NCBI GenBank assembly: GCA_028277285.1
Contig: JANQGO010000458.1
Span: 1 to 58,518, forward strand
DNA length: 58,518 nt
Direction of reading: 5' to 3'
DNA from: Alphaproteobacteria bacterium
Lineage (GTDB): Bacteria; Pseudomonadota; Alphaproteobacteria; SP197
Below are positions 8,343-16,440 of this stretch, piece by piece. Position 1 is the first letter of the stretch; each line of letters begins with the position of its first letter. The notes beneath the pieces are model-generated. The model saw only the letters and a list, made by a program, of their open reading frames with translations. It did no database searches and had not been told where the DNA came from. A program made the position numbers and the translations under genes.

Positions 8343-8584
8343 TCCGTGGTCGCGTGAAGGGCCGGGTCTGGTCCTCCAAACATATCGAGACACTGCCCAA
8401 TGGCGGCCTGCTGGAGGTCGAGACTGAAGGCGGCGGCACGCTGGTCGCCTTCGATCCGCTCGGCTGCGCCGACGGCGAGGCAGTGCTGGTCACGCAAGGC
8501 TCCGTCGCCGCCGGATACTTCACCGGCACCAAGGCGCCGGTCGACGCGCTGATCATCGGCTCGATCGACGAAGAAGGCGGCTAA
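8339..8584 (+). CDS. BMC-P pentameric vertex protein (EutN/CcmL family)
   Basis: The protein has 81 residues, typical of EutN/CcmL (about 80-100). The family pattern is clear: an N-terminal [11 protein letters not shown] strand, [24 protein letters not shown], and the terminal [12 protein letters not shown]. Pentamers cap the vertices of the icosahedral shell, so one such gene is required for a closed compartment. The ATG overlaps the preceding stop in ATGA, which couples its low-copy synthesis to the 149-residue protein. Basic residues cluster near the N-terminus. No extension is present. Confidence 0.92.
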   Translation: MIRGRVKGRVWSSKHIETLPNGGLLEVETEGGGTLVAFDPLGCADGEAVLVTQGSVAAGYFTGTKAPVDALIIGSIDEEGG

Positions 8585-8670
8585 GGCCATGGCCCGCATC
8601 GCCACCCGCAAACGTTCACCCGCCGGCGTCACGCCCAAGCGGGCATCATCCGGCCGCAAGGCCGCACCTC

Positions 8671-8680
8671 GGAAGGAAGG
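8671..8680 (+). promoter_or_regulatory. Strong ribosome binding site deciding the BMC-H start
   Basis: GGAAGGAAGG lies seven bases upstream of the ATG at 8688. It favours this internal ATG over the in-frame ATG at 8589, which would add 33 mostly basic residues and has only a weak AAGG upstream. Confidence 0.7.
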
Positions 8681-8687
8681 AAATCCC

Positions 8688-8969
8688 ATGTCGAACCAGG
8701 CGATTGGAATGATCGAAACCAAAGGCTTCGTTGCGGCGCTCGCCGCGGCGGACGCCATGGTCAAGGCGGCGAACGTCACCATCGTGGCGCGCGAAGAAGT
8801 CGGCGACGGCCTTGTCGCGGTTGTCATCAAAGGCGATGTCGGCGCCGTCAAAGCGGCGACCGAAGCCGGCGCCGAGACCGCCAACCAGGTTGGCGAGATG
8901 GTCTCCGTCCACGTCATTCCGCGGCCCCACGCCGACCTCGGCAAGTACTTCGACTCCACCGGTAAGTGA
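8688..8969 (+). CDS. BMC-H hexameric shell protein (PduA/EutM family) with an Asp in the pore position
   Basis: From the ATG at 8688 the product has 93 residues, the canonical single-BMC-domain length. The sequence follows PduA/EutM closely: [14 protein letters not shown] at the N-terminus, KAANVTIV, the pore loop [24 protein letters not shown], and VHVIPRPH near the C-terminus. Six subunits form a hexagonal tile with a central pore lined by the loop. The usual IGSG or IGGG is here VGDG, putting Asp40 at the narrowest point. The 126-residue ORF in the track adds a basic N-terminal extension ([18 protein letters not shown]) that is probably untranslated leader, though a minor extended form cannot be excluded. 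Confidence 0.92.
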   Translation: MSNQAIGMIETKGFVAALAAADAMVKAANVTIVAREEVGDGLVAVVIKGDVGAVKAATEAGAETANQVGEMVSVHVIPRPHADLGKYFDSTGK

Positions 8970-9015
8970 CGCCGCGCTCCCCGTCCCCGTCACTGTCAGA
9001 TTGGGCGAGGCGTCG

Positions 9016-9645
9016 ATGACCGAGCTACGAGTCTATCTGCCGATCCACGATCTGCAGCCACAGTTCGCGGCTTACCTGAGCTCGCCGACACGCGCGCGCG
9101 GCTACCCGCCGTTCGAGCACGAACACAGTCTGATCATCGAGGTCTCGCCGGCGCTGTCGATCCACCGGATCATCGATCTGGCGCTAAAGGCAGCGCCCGA
9201 CATGGAACCGGGCATCCTGTTCACCGAACGGCAGTTCGGTCTCCTGGAACTGCATGCCGAAGACGAGGCGGCGCTGGCCGATGCCGGTCAGGCCATCCTG
9301 GACGGCATCGGTGCCAAGGCGTCGGACCAACTGGCGCCGACGATTTTGTTCCACGACATCATCGAGGATATCGCCGACCAGCACGCGATCATCCTGAACC
9401 GGACCCGAGACGCCTCGATCCTGGTCCCCGGCACCTCACTGCTGGTCTACGAAATGGCGCCCGCCCTCTTCGCCTGCGTCGCGGCGAACGAGGCCGAACG
9501 CGCCGCGCCCGAAGCCACCATCAACGACGTCCAGATGATGGGCGCGTCCGGCCGCATCTTCATGTCCGGCAGCACCGACGACATGATCCGCGCCCGCGAT
9601 ACCATCACCGAAACCCTCGAGGCCATCGAGGGCCGTAAGGGCTGA
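9016..9645 (+). CDS. BMC-T shell protein (tandem BMC domains), second copy
   Basis: This 209-residue protein is paralogous to the product of 7270-7881. It shares HDLQPQFAAYL near the N-terminus, GILFTERQFGLLELHAE in the first domain, and QHAIILNRTRDASILVPG in the second. The ORF starts earlier in the track, but that segment is BMC-H read in another frame. The ATG at 9016 follows GGCGAGG. It closes the BMC operon and is followed by an inverted-repeat element. Two divergent BMC-T copies in one small locus suggest stacked or heteromeric facets, or two pores with different gating. Confidence 0.87.
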   Translation: MTELRVYLPIHDLQPQFAAYLSSPTRARGYPPFEHEHSLIIEVSPALSIHRIIDLALKAAPDMEPGILFTERQFGLLELHAEDEAALADAGQAILDGIGAKASDQLAPTILFHDIIEDIADQHAIILNRTRDASILVPGTSLLVYEMAPALFACVAANEAERAAPEATINDVQMMGASGRIFMSGSTDDMIRARDTITETLEAIEGRKG

Positions 9646-9658
9646 CGCACCGCCAACC

Positions 9659-9815
9659 CCCTCACCCAGCTTCGGCTATGGCGCTTCGCGCCCAAGCCTG
9701 CGCAACCCTCTCCCCCATTGACATGGGGGCGAGGGGACGTGGCGTTGGCCATACTTCCCCTCGCCCGCTTGCGGGAGAGGGAGGGACCCGACGCGAAGCG
9801 TTGGGAGGGTGAGGG
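9659..9815. repeat. 157-bp inverted-repeat element between convergent operons, probable bidirectional terminator
   Basis: The element is bounded by CCCTCACCC (9659-9667) and its complement GGGTGAGGG (9807-9815). Nested inside are CCCCCAT/ATGGGGG (9712-9729) and CCCTCGCCCGC-TT-GCGGGAGAGGG (9758-9781). It fills nearly the whole gap between the second BMC-T gene (+) and liuC (-). As I recall, intergenic elements starting CCCTCACCC with GC-rich internal hairpins are dispersed in many alphaproteobacterial genomes. In this position it could stop transcription from both sides. Confidence 0.65.
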
Positions 9816-10619
9816 TCAGGCGCCGCTCCGATCACGCGACCACGACGGTTTCTCGCCGTCGAAGAAACAGCGGATGCCTTCCTGAGCCTCCTCGGTTTCC
9901 CAGCGGTCCGCCAGGCTCTCCGACGTAAAGCCGTGCTGGTCGTCGATCCGATCGCGTGACAAGGCCAGGCACAGCGCCTTGGCGTCGGCAATCGCGCCGG
10001 GCGCGCAGTCCAGGAACCAGCCAACTTCCGCTTCGACCGCGTCATCCAGAGCATCGGCGTCGACGACCTCGCTGACCAGGCCGAGCTCGCGCGCAGCGGC
10101 GGCGTCGAACCGTTTGCCGTTCATGAAGATGCGGCGCGTGTTCCCCTCGCCCAGCCGCCGCACGACATAGGGGCCAATGTTGGCCGGGATGACGCCGAGC
10201 CGCGTTTCGGTGAGCGCGAACTTCGCATGGGAAGCGGCAATCACGATATCGCAGACCGCCATCATGCCGATGCCGCCGCCGAACGCCTGGCCGTGCACCC
10301 TGCCGATCAGCGGTTTCGGCAGGCTGTCGAGGTCGCTCAGCATGCGTGCCAGTTCCAGCGATTCAGCGATCTTGCCGGCACGGTCGCGGTCGAACTGCGC
10401 GCGCATCCAGGTGAGATCCGCACCAGCCGAGAAACTCTTGCCTTCACCCGCCAGCACGACGACGCGCACGGATGCGTCACCGGCAAGCTGTGCAGCGGCC
10501 GCGCGTAGCTCGTTGATCATTTGGGTGTTGAGCGCGTTGTGCTTGTCCGGACGGGCCAGCCAGAGAAACGCGACGCCGCGCGCGTCGGTTTCAACACGAA
10601 TGGTCTCGAATGGGGCCAT
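9816..10619 (-). CDS. liuC: Enoyl-CoA hydratase family, probable 3-methylglutaconyl-CoA hydratase
   Basis: This 267-residue crotonase-fold enzyme has an oxyanion-hole segment GEGKSFSAGADLTWM and a second HGQAFGGGIGMMAVCD. Position in a liu operon, between the HMG-CoA lyase gene and the operon end, makes it the hydratase that turns 3-methylglutaconyl-CoA into HMG-CoA. Its ATG is two bases from the lyase stop. The stop codon abuts the 9659-9815 repeat. Substrate specificity is inferred from the operon, because crotonases are hard to tell apart by sequence. Confidence 0.9.
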   Translation of the reverse strand: MAPFETIRVETDARGVAFLWLARPDKHNALNTQMINELRAAAAQLAGDASVRVVVLAGEGKSFSAGADLTWMRAQFDRDRAGKIAESLELARMLSDLDSLPKPLIGRVHGQAFGGGIGMMAVCDIVIAASHAKFALTETRLGVIPANIGPYVVRRLGEGNTRRIFMNGKRFDAAAARELGLVSEVVDADALDDAVEAEVGWFLDCAPGAIADAKALCLALSRDRIDDQHGFTSESLADRWETEEAQEGIRCFFDGEKPSWSRDRSGA

Positions 10620-10621
10620 GA

Positions 10622-11509
10622 CTAGTTCGCCTCTTTTCGATCGCCCGTCGCGGCCGATCGCCAGGGTTGTTCGGTAAGAAATCGCTCGACATCCGACAGC
10701 CGCGCCCGGTCGATGCCGGTCTCAAAGCCCAGCGACGCAAGCCTTTCGACCACCGGTCCGGTCGCGACGTTGCCCTTGGCGCCGGGCGCATAGGGACAGC
10801 CGCCGAGCCCGCCGACCGCCGCGTCGAACGTACGCAGGCCCTTGTCGAGGCTCACCTCGATGTTTTCGAGCGCCCGGCCGCCGGTGTCATGATAGTGGCC
10901 CGCAAGCCGTTCGGCGGGGACGATGGCGAGCACCGAGTCCAGCATGGCGGCAATTGTTTCCGGCGTGCCCCTGCCGATGGTGTCGCCCAGCGATACCTCA
11001 TAGCAGCCCATGGCAATCAGGCGCGCCGCGATATCGGCCACCTGATTGGGCGGCGTCGGGCCGTCATAGGGGCAATCGGTGACGCAGGAGACGTAGCCGC
11101 GCACGGCCACGCCATCGTCCTTGGCCGCGGCAAGCACCGGCTCGAACCGTTCGAGGGCCTCGGCGATCGAGCAGTTGATGTTCTTCTGGCTGAACCCCTC
11201 CGATGCCGAGCCGAAGATCGCGACCTCATCGGCCCGTGCCGCCTTGGCGCCGTCATAACCCCGCATGTTCGGCGTCAACACCGCATAGGTCACGCCGGGC
11301 TTGCGCGCGATGCCGGCCATGACGTCGGCCGCGTCGGCCATCTGGGGCACCCATTTGGGGCTGACGAAACTGGTCACCTCGATCTTCGAGAACCCGCAGC
11401 CGGACAGCATGTCGACCAGACGGATCTTGTCGGCGGTCGGCACGAACGTTTTCTCGTTCTGCAGACCGTCGCGCGGACCCATTTCAAAGATGGTCACGTG
11501 TTCGCTCAT
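10622..11509 (-). CDS. liuE: Hydroxymethylglutaryl-CoA lyase
   Basis: This 295-residue TIM-barrel enzyme of the HMGL-like family cleaves HMG-CoA to acetoacetate and acetyl-CoA, the last step of leucine breakdown. MGPRDGLQNE at the N-terminus holds the active-site Arg and Asp. GDTIGRGTPETI, the metal-binding HYHDTGG, and the catalytic Cys in GGLGGCPYAPGAKGN are all intact. It lies seven bases downstream of the liuD stop. The length is normal for bacterial enzymes (about 295-300). Confidence 0.95.
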   Translation of the reverse strand: MSEHVTIFEMGPRDGLQNEKTFVPTADKIRLVDMLSGCGFSKIEVTSFVSPKWVPQMADAADVMAGIARKPGVTYAVLTPNMRGYDGAKAARADEVAIFGSASEGFSQKNINCSIAEALERFEPVLAAAKDDGVAVRGYVSCVTDCPYDGPTPPNQVADIAARLIAMGCYEVSLGDTIGRGTPETIAAMLDSVLAIVPAERLAGHYHDTGGRALENIEVSLDKGLRTFDAAVGGLGGCPYAPGAKGNVATGPVVERLASLGFETGIDRARLSDVERFLTEQPWRSAATGDRKEAN

Positions 11510-11516
11510 CGCGGCC

Positions 11517-13502
11517 TCATGGGTCCTGGGTTTCCATGACCAGCAACAGCCGGTCGGCGGCGACCTGCTCGCCTTCGCCGACCAGCACCTCGGCCACGGT
11601 CCCGTCGAACGGCGCGCGCAAGGTGTGTTCCATCTTCATGGCCTCCATGACGACCAGCGGCTCGCCCCGGCGCACGCAGGCACCGGGCGCGACGGGCACC
11701 AGTTTGATCAGACCGGGCATCGGCGCAAGCACCCGGTCGTCGCCCGCCATGACTTGCTCGCCCCCGTCAAGCGGATCGGGGCGTGTGAAGACGTGGGCCG
11801 CACCACCGAGAAAGACGGTGATGTTGCGCCCATGACGGACCACGCGGGCGCCGACCTCCTTGCCGTCAAGCACGATGACGGTGTGGACACCGTCGACCTG
11901 CCGCACCTCGACAGCATGAGCGATCCCTGCGTGTTCAAAGCTGAGTTTGCTGTCACTGTCGCATGTCACCGGAATCGCCTCGGTCACGCCGTTGTGGCTA
12001 AGGTCGATTGTCTGTCTCTCGCGCGACCACTGCCGCCAACCCGTCAAGGTCACCCAGGGATCGGCCCTGTTGTGCGGCTCGAAGCAGCCGAGCGCCGCCA
12101 TCACGGCGAGGGCATAGGCCGCCGTCGGCGCTTCCGGCGTTTGAACTAGGCGATCCAAGTTGCGCTCGATCAGTCCGGTGTCGACCTGGCCCGACGCGAA
12201 CGCATCATCGGCACACAAGGCCGCGAGAAACGCCACATTGGCTACCGTGCCCGCGACGAAGCTCTGCGACAGCGCCGTGCGCATGGCGTTGAGCGCTTCC
12301 GTCCGGCTGTCGCCGTGCACAATGATCTTGGCGATCATCGGATCGTAGAACGGCGCGATCACATCGCCTTGCCGTACGCCGCTGTCGACCCGCGCGATGT
12401 CTTCCGGCAGGGAGAGATAGTCCAGCCGTCCGGTCGTTGGCAGGAACCCCTTTCCCGCGTCCTCCGCATAGACCCGCGCCTCGAACGCCCAGCCATTCAA
12501 CGGCACGTCCTCTTGGCTCAACGGCAAGGGCTCGCCCGCCGCGATGCGAAGCTGCCATTCGACGAGGTCAAGGCCGGTGATCATCTCGGTCACCGGGTGC
12601 TCGACCTGAAGGCGCGTGTTCATTTCCATGAACCAGAAACGGTCGGGCCTCAGGCCGTCGCTGGCGTCGACGATGAACTCCACCGTGGCCGCGCCCTGGT
12701 AGCCGACTGCTTCAGCCCCCTTCACCGCCGCGTCACCCATGGCCTGGCGCATCGCCGCCGTCATGCCGGGCGCGGGCGCTTCCTCGATCACCTTTTGATG
12801 GCGGCGCTGCAGGGAACAGTCGCGCTCGAAGAGATGGATCACGTTGCGGTCGGCGTCGCCGAAGACCTGCATCTCGATATGGCGCGGCGTCGCGATCCAC
12901 TTTTCGATCAGGCAGCGGCCATCGCCAAAACTCGACTCGGCCTCGCGGCGCGCGCTCTCCAGGGCATCAGCGAAGTCATCGGGGTTATCGACCCGGCGCA
13001 TGCCCTTGCCGCCGCCGCCCGCGCGGGCCTTGATCAGGACGGGGTAGCCGATGTCGTTTGCCTGGGCTGCCATGACCTCCGGCGTTTGGTCATCACCCAG
13101 ATAGCCGGGCACCACGGGCACGCCGGCTTCGGCCATCAGGGCCTTGGCGCGGTCCTTCAAACCCATGGCGCGGATCGCATCGGCCGACGGCCCGACGAAG
13201 ATAAGGCCCGCTTCTGTCACCGCCTCGGCGAAGTCCGGGTTTTCCGACAGGAAGCCGTAACCAGGATGAACGGCGTCCGCCGCCATCGCCTGCGCCGCCT
13301 CGATGATCAGGTCGCCTCTCAGGTAACTCTCTGTGGCGGGCGGCGGGCCGAGACGAACGGCATCGTCGGCCATGGCGACATGCAGGGCGTTCGCATCGGC
13401 ATCGGAATAGACGGCGACTGTCTCGATAGCCATTCGCCGGCATGTCCTGATGATCCGGCAGGCGATCTCGCCGCGATTGGCGATCAGGACGCGTTTCAGC
13501 AT
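11517..13502 (-). CDS. liuD: 3-methylcrotonyl-CoA carboxylase, biotin-containing alpha subunit
   Basis: The protein has 661 residues. The N-terminal biotin carboxylase begins MLKRVLIANRGEIACRI, with the ATP-grasp glycine loop KARAGGGGKGMR and EMNTRLQVEHPVTE. A C-terminal biotinyl domain carries the lysine in VVMEAMKMEHTL near residue 622. It carboxylates 3-methylcrotonyl-CoA together with liuB, whose gene ends ten bases upstream. Acetyl-, propionyl- and geranyl-CoA carboxylases have similar alpha subunits. The flanking IVD and HMG-CoA lyase genes decide for the leucine pathway. Confidence 0.94.
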   Translation of the reverse strand: MLKRVLIANRGEIACRIIRTCRRMAIETVAVYSDADANALHVAMADDAVRLGPPPATESYLRGDLIIEAAQAMAADAVHPGYGFLSENPDFAEAVTEAGLIFVGPSADAIRAMGLKDRAKALMAEAGVPVVPGYLGDDQTPEVMAAQANDIGYPVLIKARAGGGGKGMRRVDNPDDFADALESARREAESSFGDGRCLIEKWIATPRHIEMQVFGDADRNVIHLFERDCSLQRRHQKVIEEAPAPGMTAAMRQAMGDAAVKGAEAVGYQGAATVEFIVDASDGLRPDRFWFMEMNTRLQVEHPVTEMITGLDLVEWQLRIAAGEPLPLSQEDVPLNGWAFEARVYAEDAGKGFLPTTGRLDYLSLPEDIARVDSGVRQGDVIAPFYDPMIAKIIVHGDSRTEALNAMRTALSQSFVAGTVANVAFLAALCADDAFASGQVDTGLIERNLDRLVQTPEAPTAAYALAVMAALGCFEPHNRADPWVTLTGWRQWSRERQTIDLSHNGVTEAIPVTCDSDSKLSFEHAGIAHAVEVRQVDGVHTVIVLDGKEVGARVVRHGRNITVFLGGAAHVFTRPDPLDGGEQVMAGDDRVLAPMPGLIKLVPVAPGACVRRGEPLVVMEAMKMEHTLRAPFDGTVAEVLVGEGEQVAADRLLLVMETQDP

Positions 13503-13512
13503 CGCGTGGGTG

Positions 13513-15120
13513 TCACATCCGGAAGAGGCCGAACCGGGTTTCCGGGATCGGCGCGTTCAACGCCGCCGACAACGACAGGCCGAGCACGTCGCGCGTCTTC
13601 GCCGGATCGATGATGCCGTCATCCCACAAGCGCGCGGCGGCATAGAGCGGATGGCTCTGTTCGGCGAACTGATCGATGATCGGTTGTTTGAAAGCGGCCT
13701 CGTCCTCCGCCGACCAGGTCTCGCCCTTGCGCTCGATGGCATCGCGGCGCACGACGGCGAGCACGCTCGCGGCCTGTTCGCCGCCCATGACGGAAATCCG
13801 GCTGTTGGGCCAGGTCCACAGGAACCGCGGGCCAAAGGCGCGACCGCACATGCCGTAATTGCCGGCGCCGAACGAACCACCGACCAGCACCGTCACCTTG
13901 GGGACCGCCGACGTCGCCACCGCCGTCACCAGCTTGGCGCCGTGTTTGGCGATGCCCTCGGCCTCGTATTTCTGGCCGACGATGAAGCCGGTGATGTTCT
14001 GCAGGAAGACCAGGGGAATGCGTCGCTGGGAACACAGCTCGACGAAGTGAGCGCCCTTCAACGCGCTCTCGGAGAAGAGAATACCGTTGTTGGCGAGAAT
14101 GCCGACCGGAAGCCCATGGATATGGGCGAACCCACAGACCAGCGTCTCGCCGAAGCGCGCCTTGAATTCGTCCAGCCTGGACCCGTCGACCAGACGCGCG
14201 ATGACCTCGCGGATGTCGTAGCTCGTCGACAAGGAGGCGGGCACAATGCCGTAGATCTCTGCGGGGTCGTAGAGCGGCTCCTCCGGCGCTTGCAGTTGCA
14301 TTTCGGCAGGTTTGACCCGGTTCAGGTTGGCGACCGAGCGGCGCGCCAGGGCGAGCGCATGGTCGTCGTCGCGGGCCAGATGATCGGCGACGCCGGAGAG
14401 GCGCGTGTGCACGTCGCCGCCACCAAGCTCCTCGGCGCTCACCACCTCGCCGGTCGCCGCCTTCACCAGCGGCGGGCCGGCCAGAAAGATCGTTCCCTGC
14501 TCGCCGACGATGATTGTCTCGTCGGACATGGCGGGCACATAGGCGCCGCCTGCCGTGCACGAGCCCATGACAACGGCGATCTGCGCGATGCCGTCGGCGG
14601 ACATGCGCGCCTGGTTATAGAAGATCCGCCCGAAGTGGTCGCGGTCGGGAAACACCTCGTCCTGATTCGGCAGGTTGGCGCCGCCGGAATCCACCAGATA
14701 GACGCACGGCAACCGGTTCTCCTGGGCGATCTCCTGGGCGCGCAGATGCTTCTTGACCGTCACCGGGCAATAGGTGCCGCCCTTCACCGTTGCGTCGTTG
14801 GCGACGACCATGACCTCCTGGCCCTCGACACGGCCGACGCCGGCGATCAGGCCGGCGGAAGGACTGGCGCCGTCATAAAGGCCGTGGGCCGCCGTGACGC
14901 CGATCTCCAGAAACGGCGCGCCGGGATCGAGTAGCCGCGAGACCCGTTCGCGCGGCAGCAGTTTGCCGCGGCCGGTATGACGCGTCTGCGCCGCTTCGCC
15001 GCCGCCTGCCATGGCGATGGCGACGGCGTCGTCGACCTCCGCGATGGCCGCGCGCATGGCGGCTTCGTTCCCCGTGAACTCGTCGCTCGTGGTCTGCACG
15101 GCGGACTTGATGACGGCCAT
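13513..15120 (-). CDS. liuB: 3-methylcrotonyl-CoA carboxylase, carboxyltransferase beta subunit
   Basis: The protein has 535 residues and the two crotonase-like halves of a carboxyltransferase. Features include [21 protein letters not shown] in the N-terminal part, [16 protein letters not shown], and [20 protein letters not shown] in the C-terminal half. It transfers CO2 from biotin to methylcrotonyl-CoA. Its ATG shares one base with the liuA stop (TGATG on the minus strand), so the two are translationally coupled. Length and context match LiuB/MCCB. Confidence 0.94.
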   Translation of the reverse strand: MAVIKSAVQTTSDEFTGNEAAMRAAIAEVDDAVAIAMAGGGEAAQTRHTGRGKLLPRERVSRLLDPGAPFLEIGVTAAHGLYDGASPSAGLIAGVGRVEGQEVMVVANDATVKGGTYCPVTVKKHLRAQEIAQENRLPCVYLVDSGGANLPNQDEVFPDRDHFGRIFYNQARMSADGIAQIAVVMGSCTAGGAYVPAMSDETIIVGEQGTIFLAGPPLVKAATGEVVSAEELGGGDVHTRLSGVADHLARDDDHALALARRSVANLNRVKPAEMQLQAPEEPLYDPAEIYGIVPASLSTSYDIREVIARLVDGSRLDEFKARFGETLVCGFAHIHGLPVGILANNGILFSESALKGAHFVELCSQRRIPLVFLQNITGFIVGQKYEAEGIAKHGAKLVTAVATSAVPKVTVLVGGSFGAGNYGMCGRAFGPRFLWTWPNSRISVMGGEQAASVLAVVRRDAIERKGETWSAEDEAAFKQPIIDQFAEQSHPLYAAARLWDDGIIDPAKTRDVLGLSLSAALNAPIPETRFGLFRM

Positions 15121-16283
15121 CAGGCGGTTTCCTTCATCAACTCACGCCCGATCAGCATACGGCGGATCTCCGACGTGCCTGCGCCGATCTCCATCAGCTT
15201 GGCGTCGCGCAACAGGCGCCCGGTCGGATAGTCGTTGATGTAGCCGTTGCCGCCCAGGGCCTGGATCGCCTGCAAGGCTTGTTGCGTCGCCTGCTCGGAC
15301 GCATAGAGACAGCACGCCGCCGCGTCCTGGCGCGTGACTTCGCCGCGATCGCACGCGGCGGCGACCGCATAGACATAGGCGCGGGCCGAATTCATGGCCG
15401 TGTACATGTCGGCGATCTTGGCCTGCATCAGCTGAAACTCGCCGATCGGCCGGCCGAACTGCCTGCGTTCGTGCAGATAGGGCATCACCACGTCCAGGCA
15501 CGCATGCATGATACCGACGCCGATGCCGGCCAGTACGACCCGTTCGAAGTCGAGGCCCGACATCAACACCTTCACGCCTTCGCCTTCAGCACCCAGCACA
15601 TTGTCGAACGGGACCTCGCAATTCTCGAACACAAGCTCGGCGGTGTTCGAGCCGCGCATGCCCAACTTGTCGAGCTTTTGTGCCGGCGTAAAACCGCTGA
15701 AGCCGCTCTCGATCAGAAACGCCGTGATGCCCTTGGCGCCGGCGTCCGGGTCGGTCTTGGCATAGACGACCAGCGTCTCGGCATCGGGCCCGTTGGTGAT
15801 CCACATCTTGTTGCCGTTCAGGACATAACGGTCGTTGCGTTTCTCCGCGCGCAGGGTCATCGAGACCACATCGGACCCCGCACCCGGCTCGGACATGGCG
15901 AGCGCGCCGACATGCTCGCCCGAGCACAGCTTCGGCAGATAGGCCGCCTTCTGCTCGGGCGTGCCGTTGCGGTTGATCTGGTTGACGCAGAGATTGGAGT
16001 GGGCCCCGTAGCTCAGCGCGATCGACGCGGACGCGCGCGCGATTTCCTCCATGGCGACCACATGGGCCAGATAGCTCATGCCCGAGCCGCCATGCTCGGG
16101 ATCGGCGGTGATCCCCAAGAGGCCGAGCGCGCCCAGTTCGGGCCAGAGATCGCGGGCGAAGGTGTTGGTCGCGTCGATCTCGGCGGCGCGCGGCGCGAGC
16201 TTGTCCTGGGCCCAGCGGTGGACGACATCGCGCAGGGCCTCGACCTCCTCACCCAACGCGAATCCCATGGAGGCGCGGAACAC
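15120..16283 (-). CDS. liuA: Isovaleryl-CoA dehydrogenase
   Basis: This acyl-CoA dehydrogenase oxidises isovaleryl-CoA to 3-methylcrotonyl-CoA. It shows [45 protein letters not shown] and, at the C-terminus, [20 protein letters not shown]. The track ORF begins at 16346 and runs into the upstream repeat. I place the start at the GTG at 16283, which has AGGGAGG about six bases upstream and gives 387 residues, the usual bacterial length. An ATG at 16268 is the alternative. It heads the core liu genes. Confidence 0.92.
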   Translation of the reverse strand: MFRASMGFALGEEVEALRDVVHRWAQDKLAPRAAEIDATNTFARDLWPELGALGLLGITADPEHGGSGMSYLAHVVAMEEIARASASIALSYGAHSNLCVNQINRNGTPEQKAAYLPKLCSGEHVGALAMSEPGAGSDVVSMTLRAEKRNDRYVLNGNKMWITNGPDAETLVVYAKTDPDAGAKGITAFLIESGFSGFTPAQKLDKLGMRGSNTAELVFENCEVPFDNVLGAEGEGVKVLMSGLDFERVVLAGIGVGIMHACLDVVMPYLHERRQFGRPIGEFQLMQAKIADMYTAMNSARAYVYAVAAACDRGEVTRQDAAACCLYASEQATQQALQAIQALGGNGYINDYPTGRLLRDAKLMEIGAGTSEIRRMLIGRELMKETA

Positions 16284-16305
16284 GTCAGCCCTCCCTGCCA
16301 GACCT

Positions 16306-16366
16306 AGAGCGGATCGCAGTTTGGTGGAACCGTCGAACGGTTCCACAAACTGCGTGAATCCGCTCT
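16306..16366. repeat. Imperfect long hairpin upstream of liuA
   Basis: AGAGCGGAT...ATCCGCTCT arms enclose CAGTTTG...CAAACTG and a perfect inner stem, TGGAACCGT-CGA-ACGGTTCCA. On RNA this would be a hairpin of roughly 25 bp with small bulges. It lies 23 bp upstream of the proposed liuA start. It could be a REP/RIME-like mobile palindrome, a terminator for the upstream ligase gene, or an mRNA stabiliser. Confidence 0.7.
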
Positions 16367-16378
16367 CTATCTATGAGG

Positions 16379-16440
16379 AGAGCAGATTCACCTGCATTGA
16401 CGGAATCGCGAAGCGATCCCATCAAAACAGGATCTGCTCT
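16379..16440. repeat. Second palindromic element, arms AGAGCAGAT/ATCTGCTCT
   Basis: AGAGCAGATTC (16379-16389) and ATCTGCTCT (16432-16440) bracket about 42 bp containing the small palindrome AATCGCGAAGCGATC. It abuts the ligase stop codon at 16439-16441. Its outer arms resemble those of the neighbouring element (AGAGCGGAT), so the two are probably related copies inserted side by side. Confidence 0.65.

Noticed and set aside
12315-14934. Long plus-strand ORFs (432 and 494 codons) over liuD and liuB
   Set aside because: Antisense shadows; composition is typical of high-GC third-position bias and there is no family signature.
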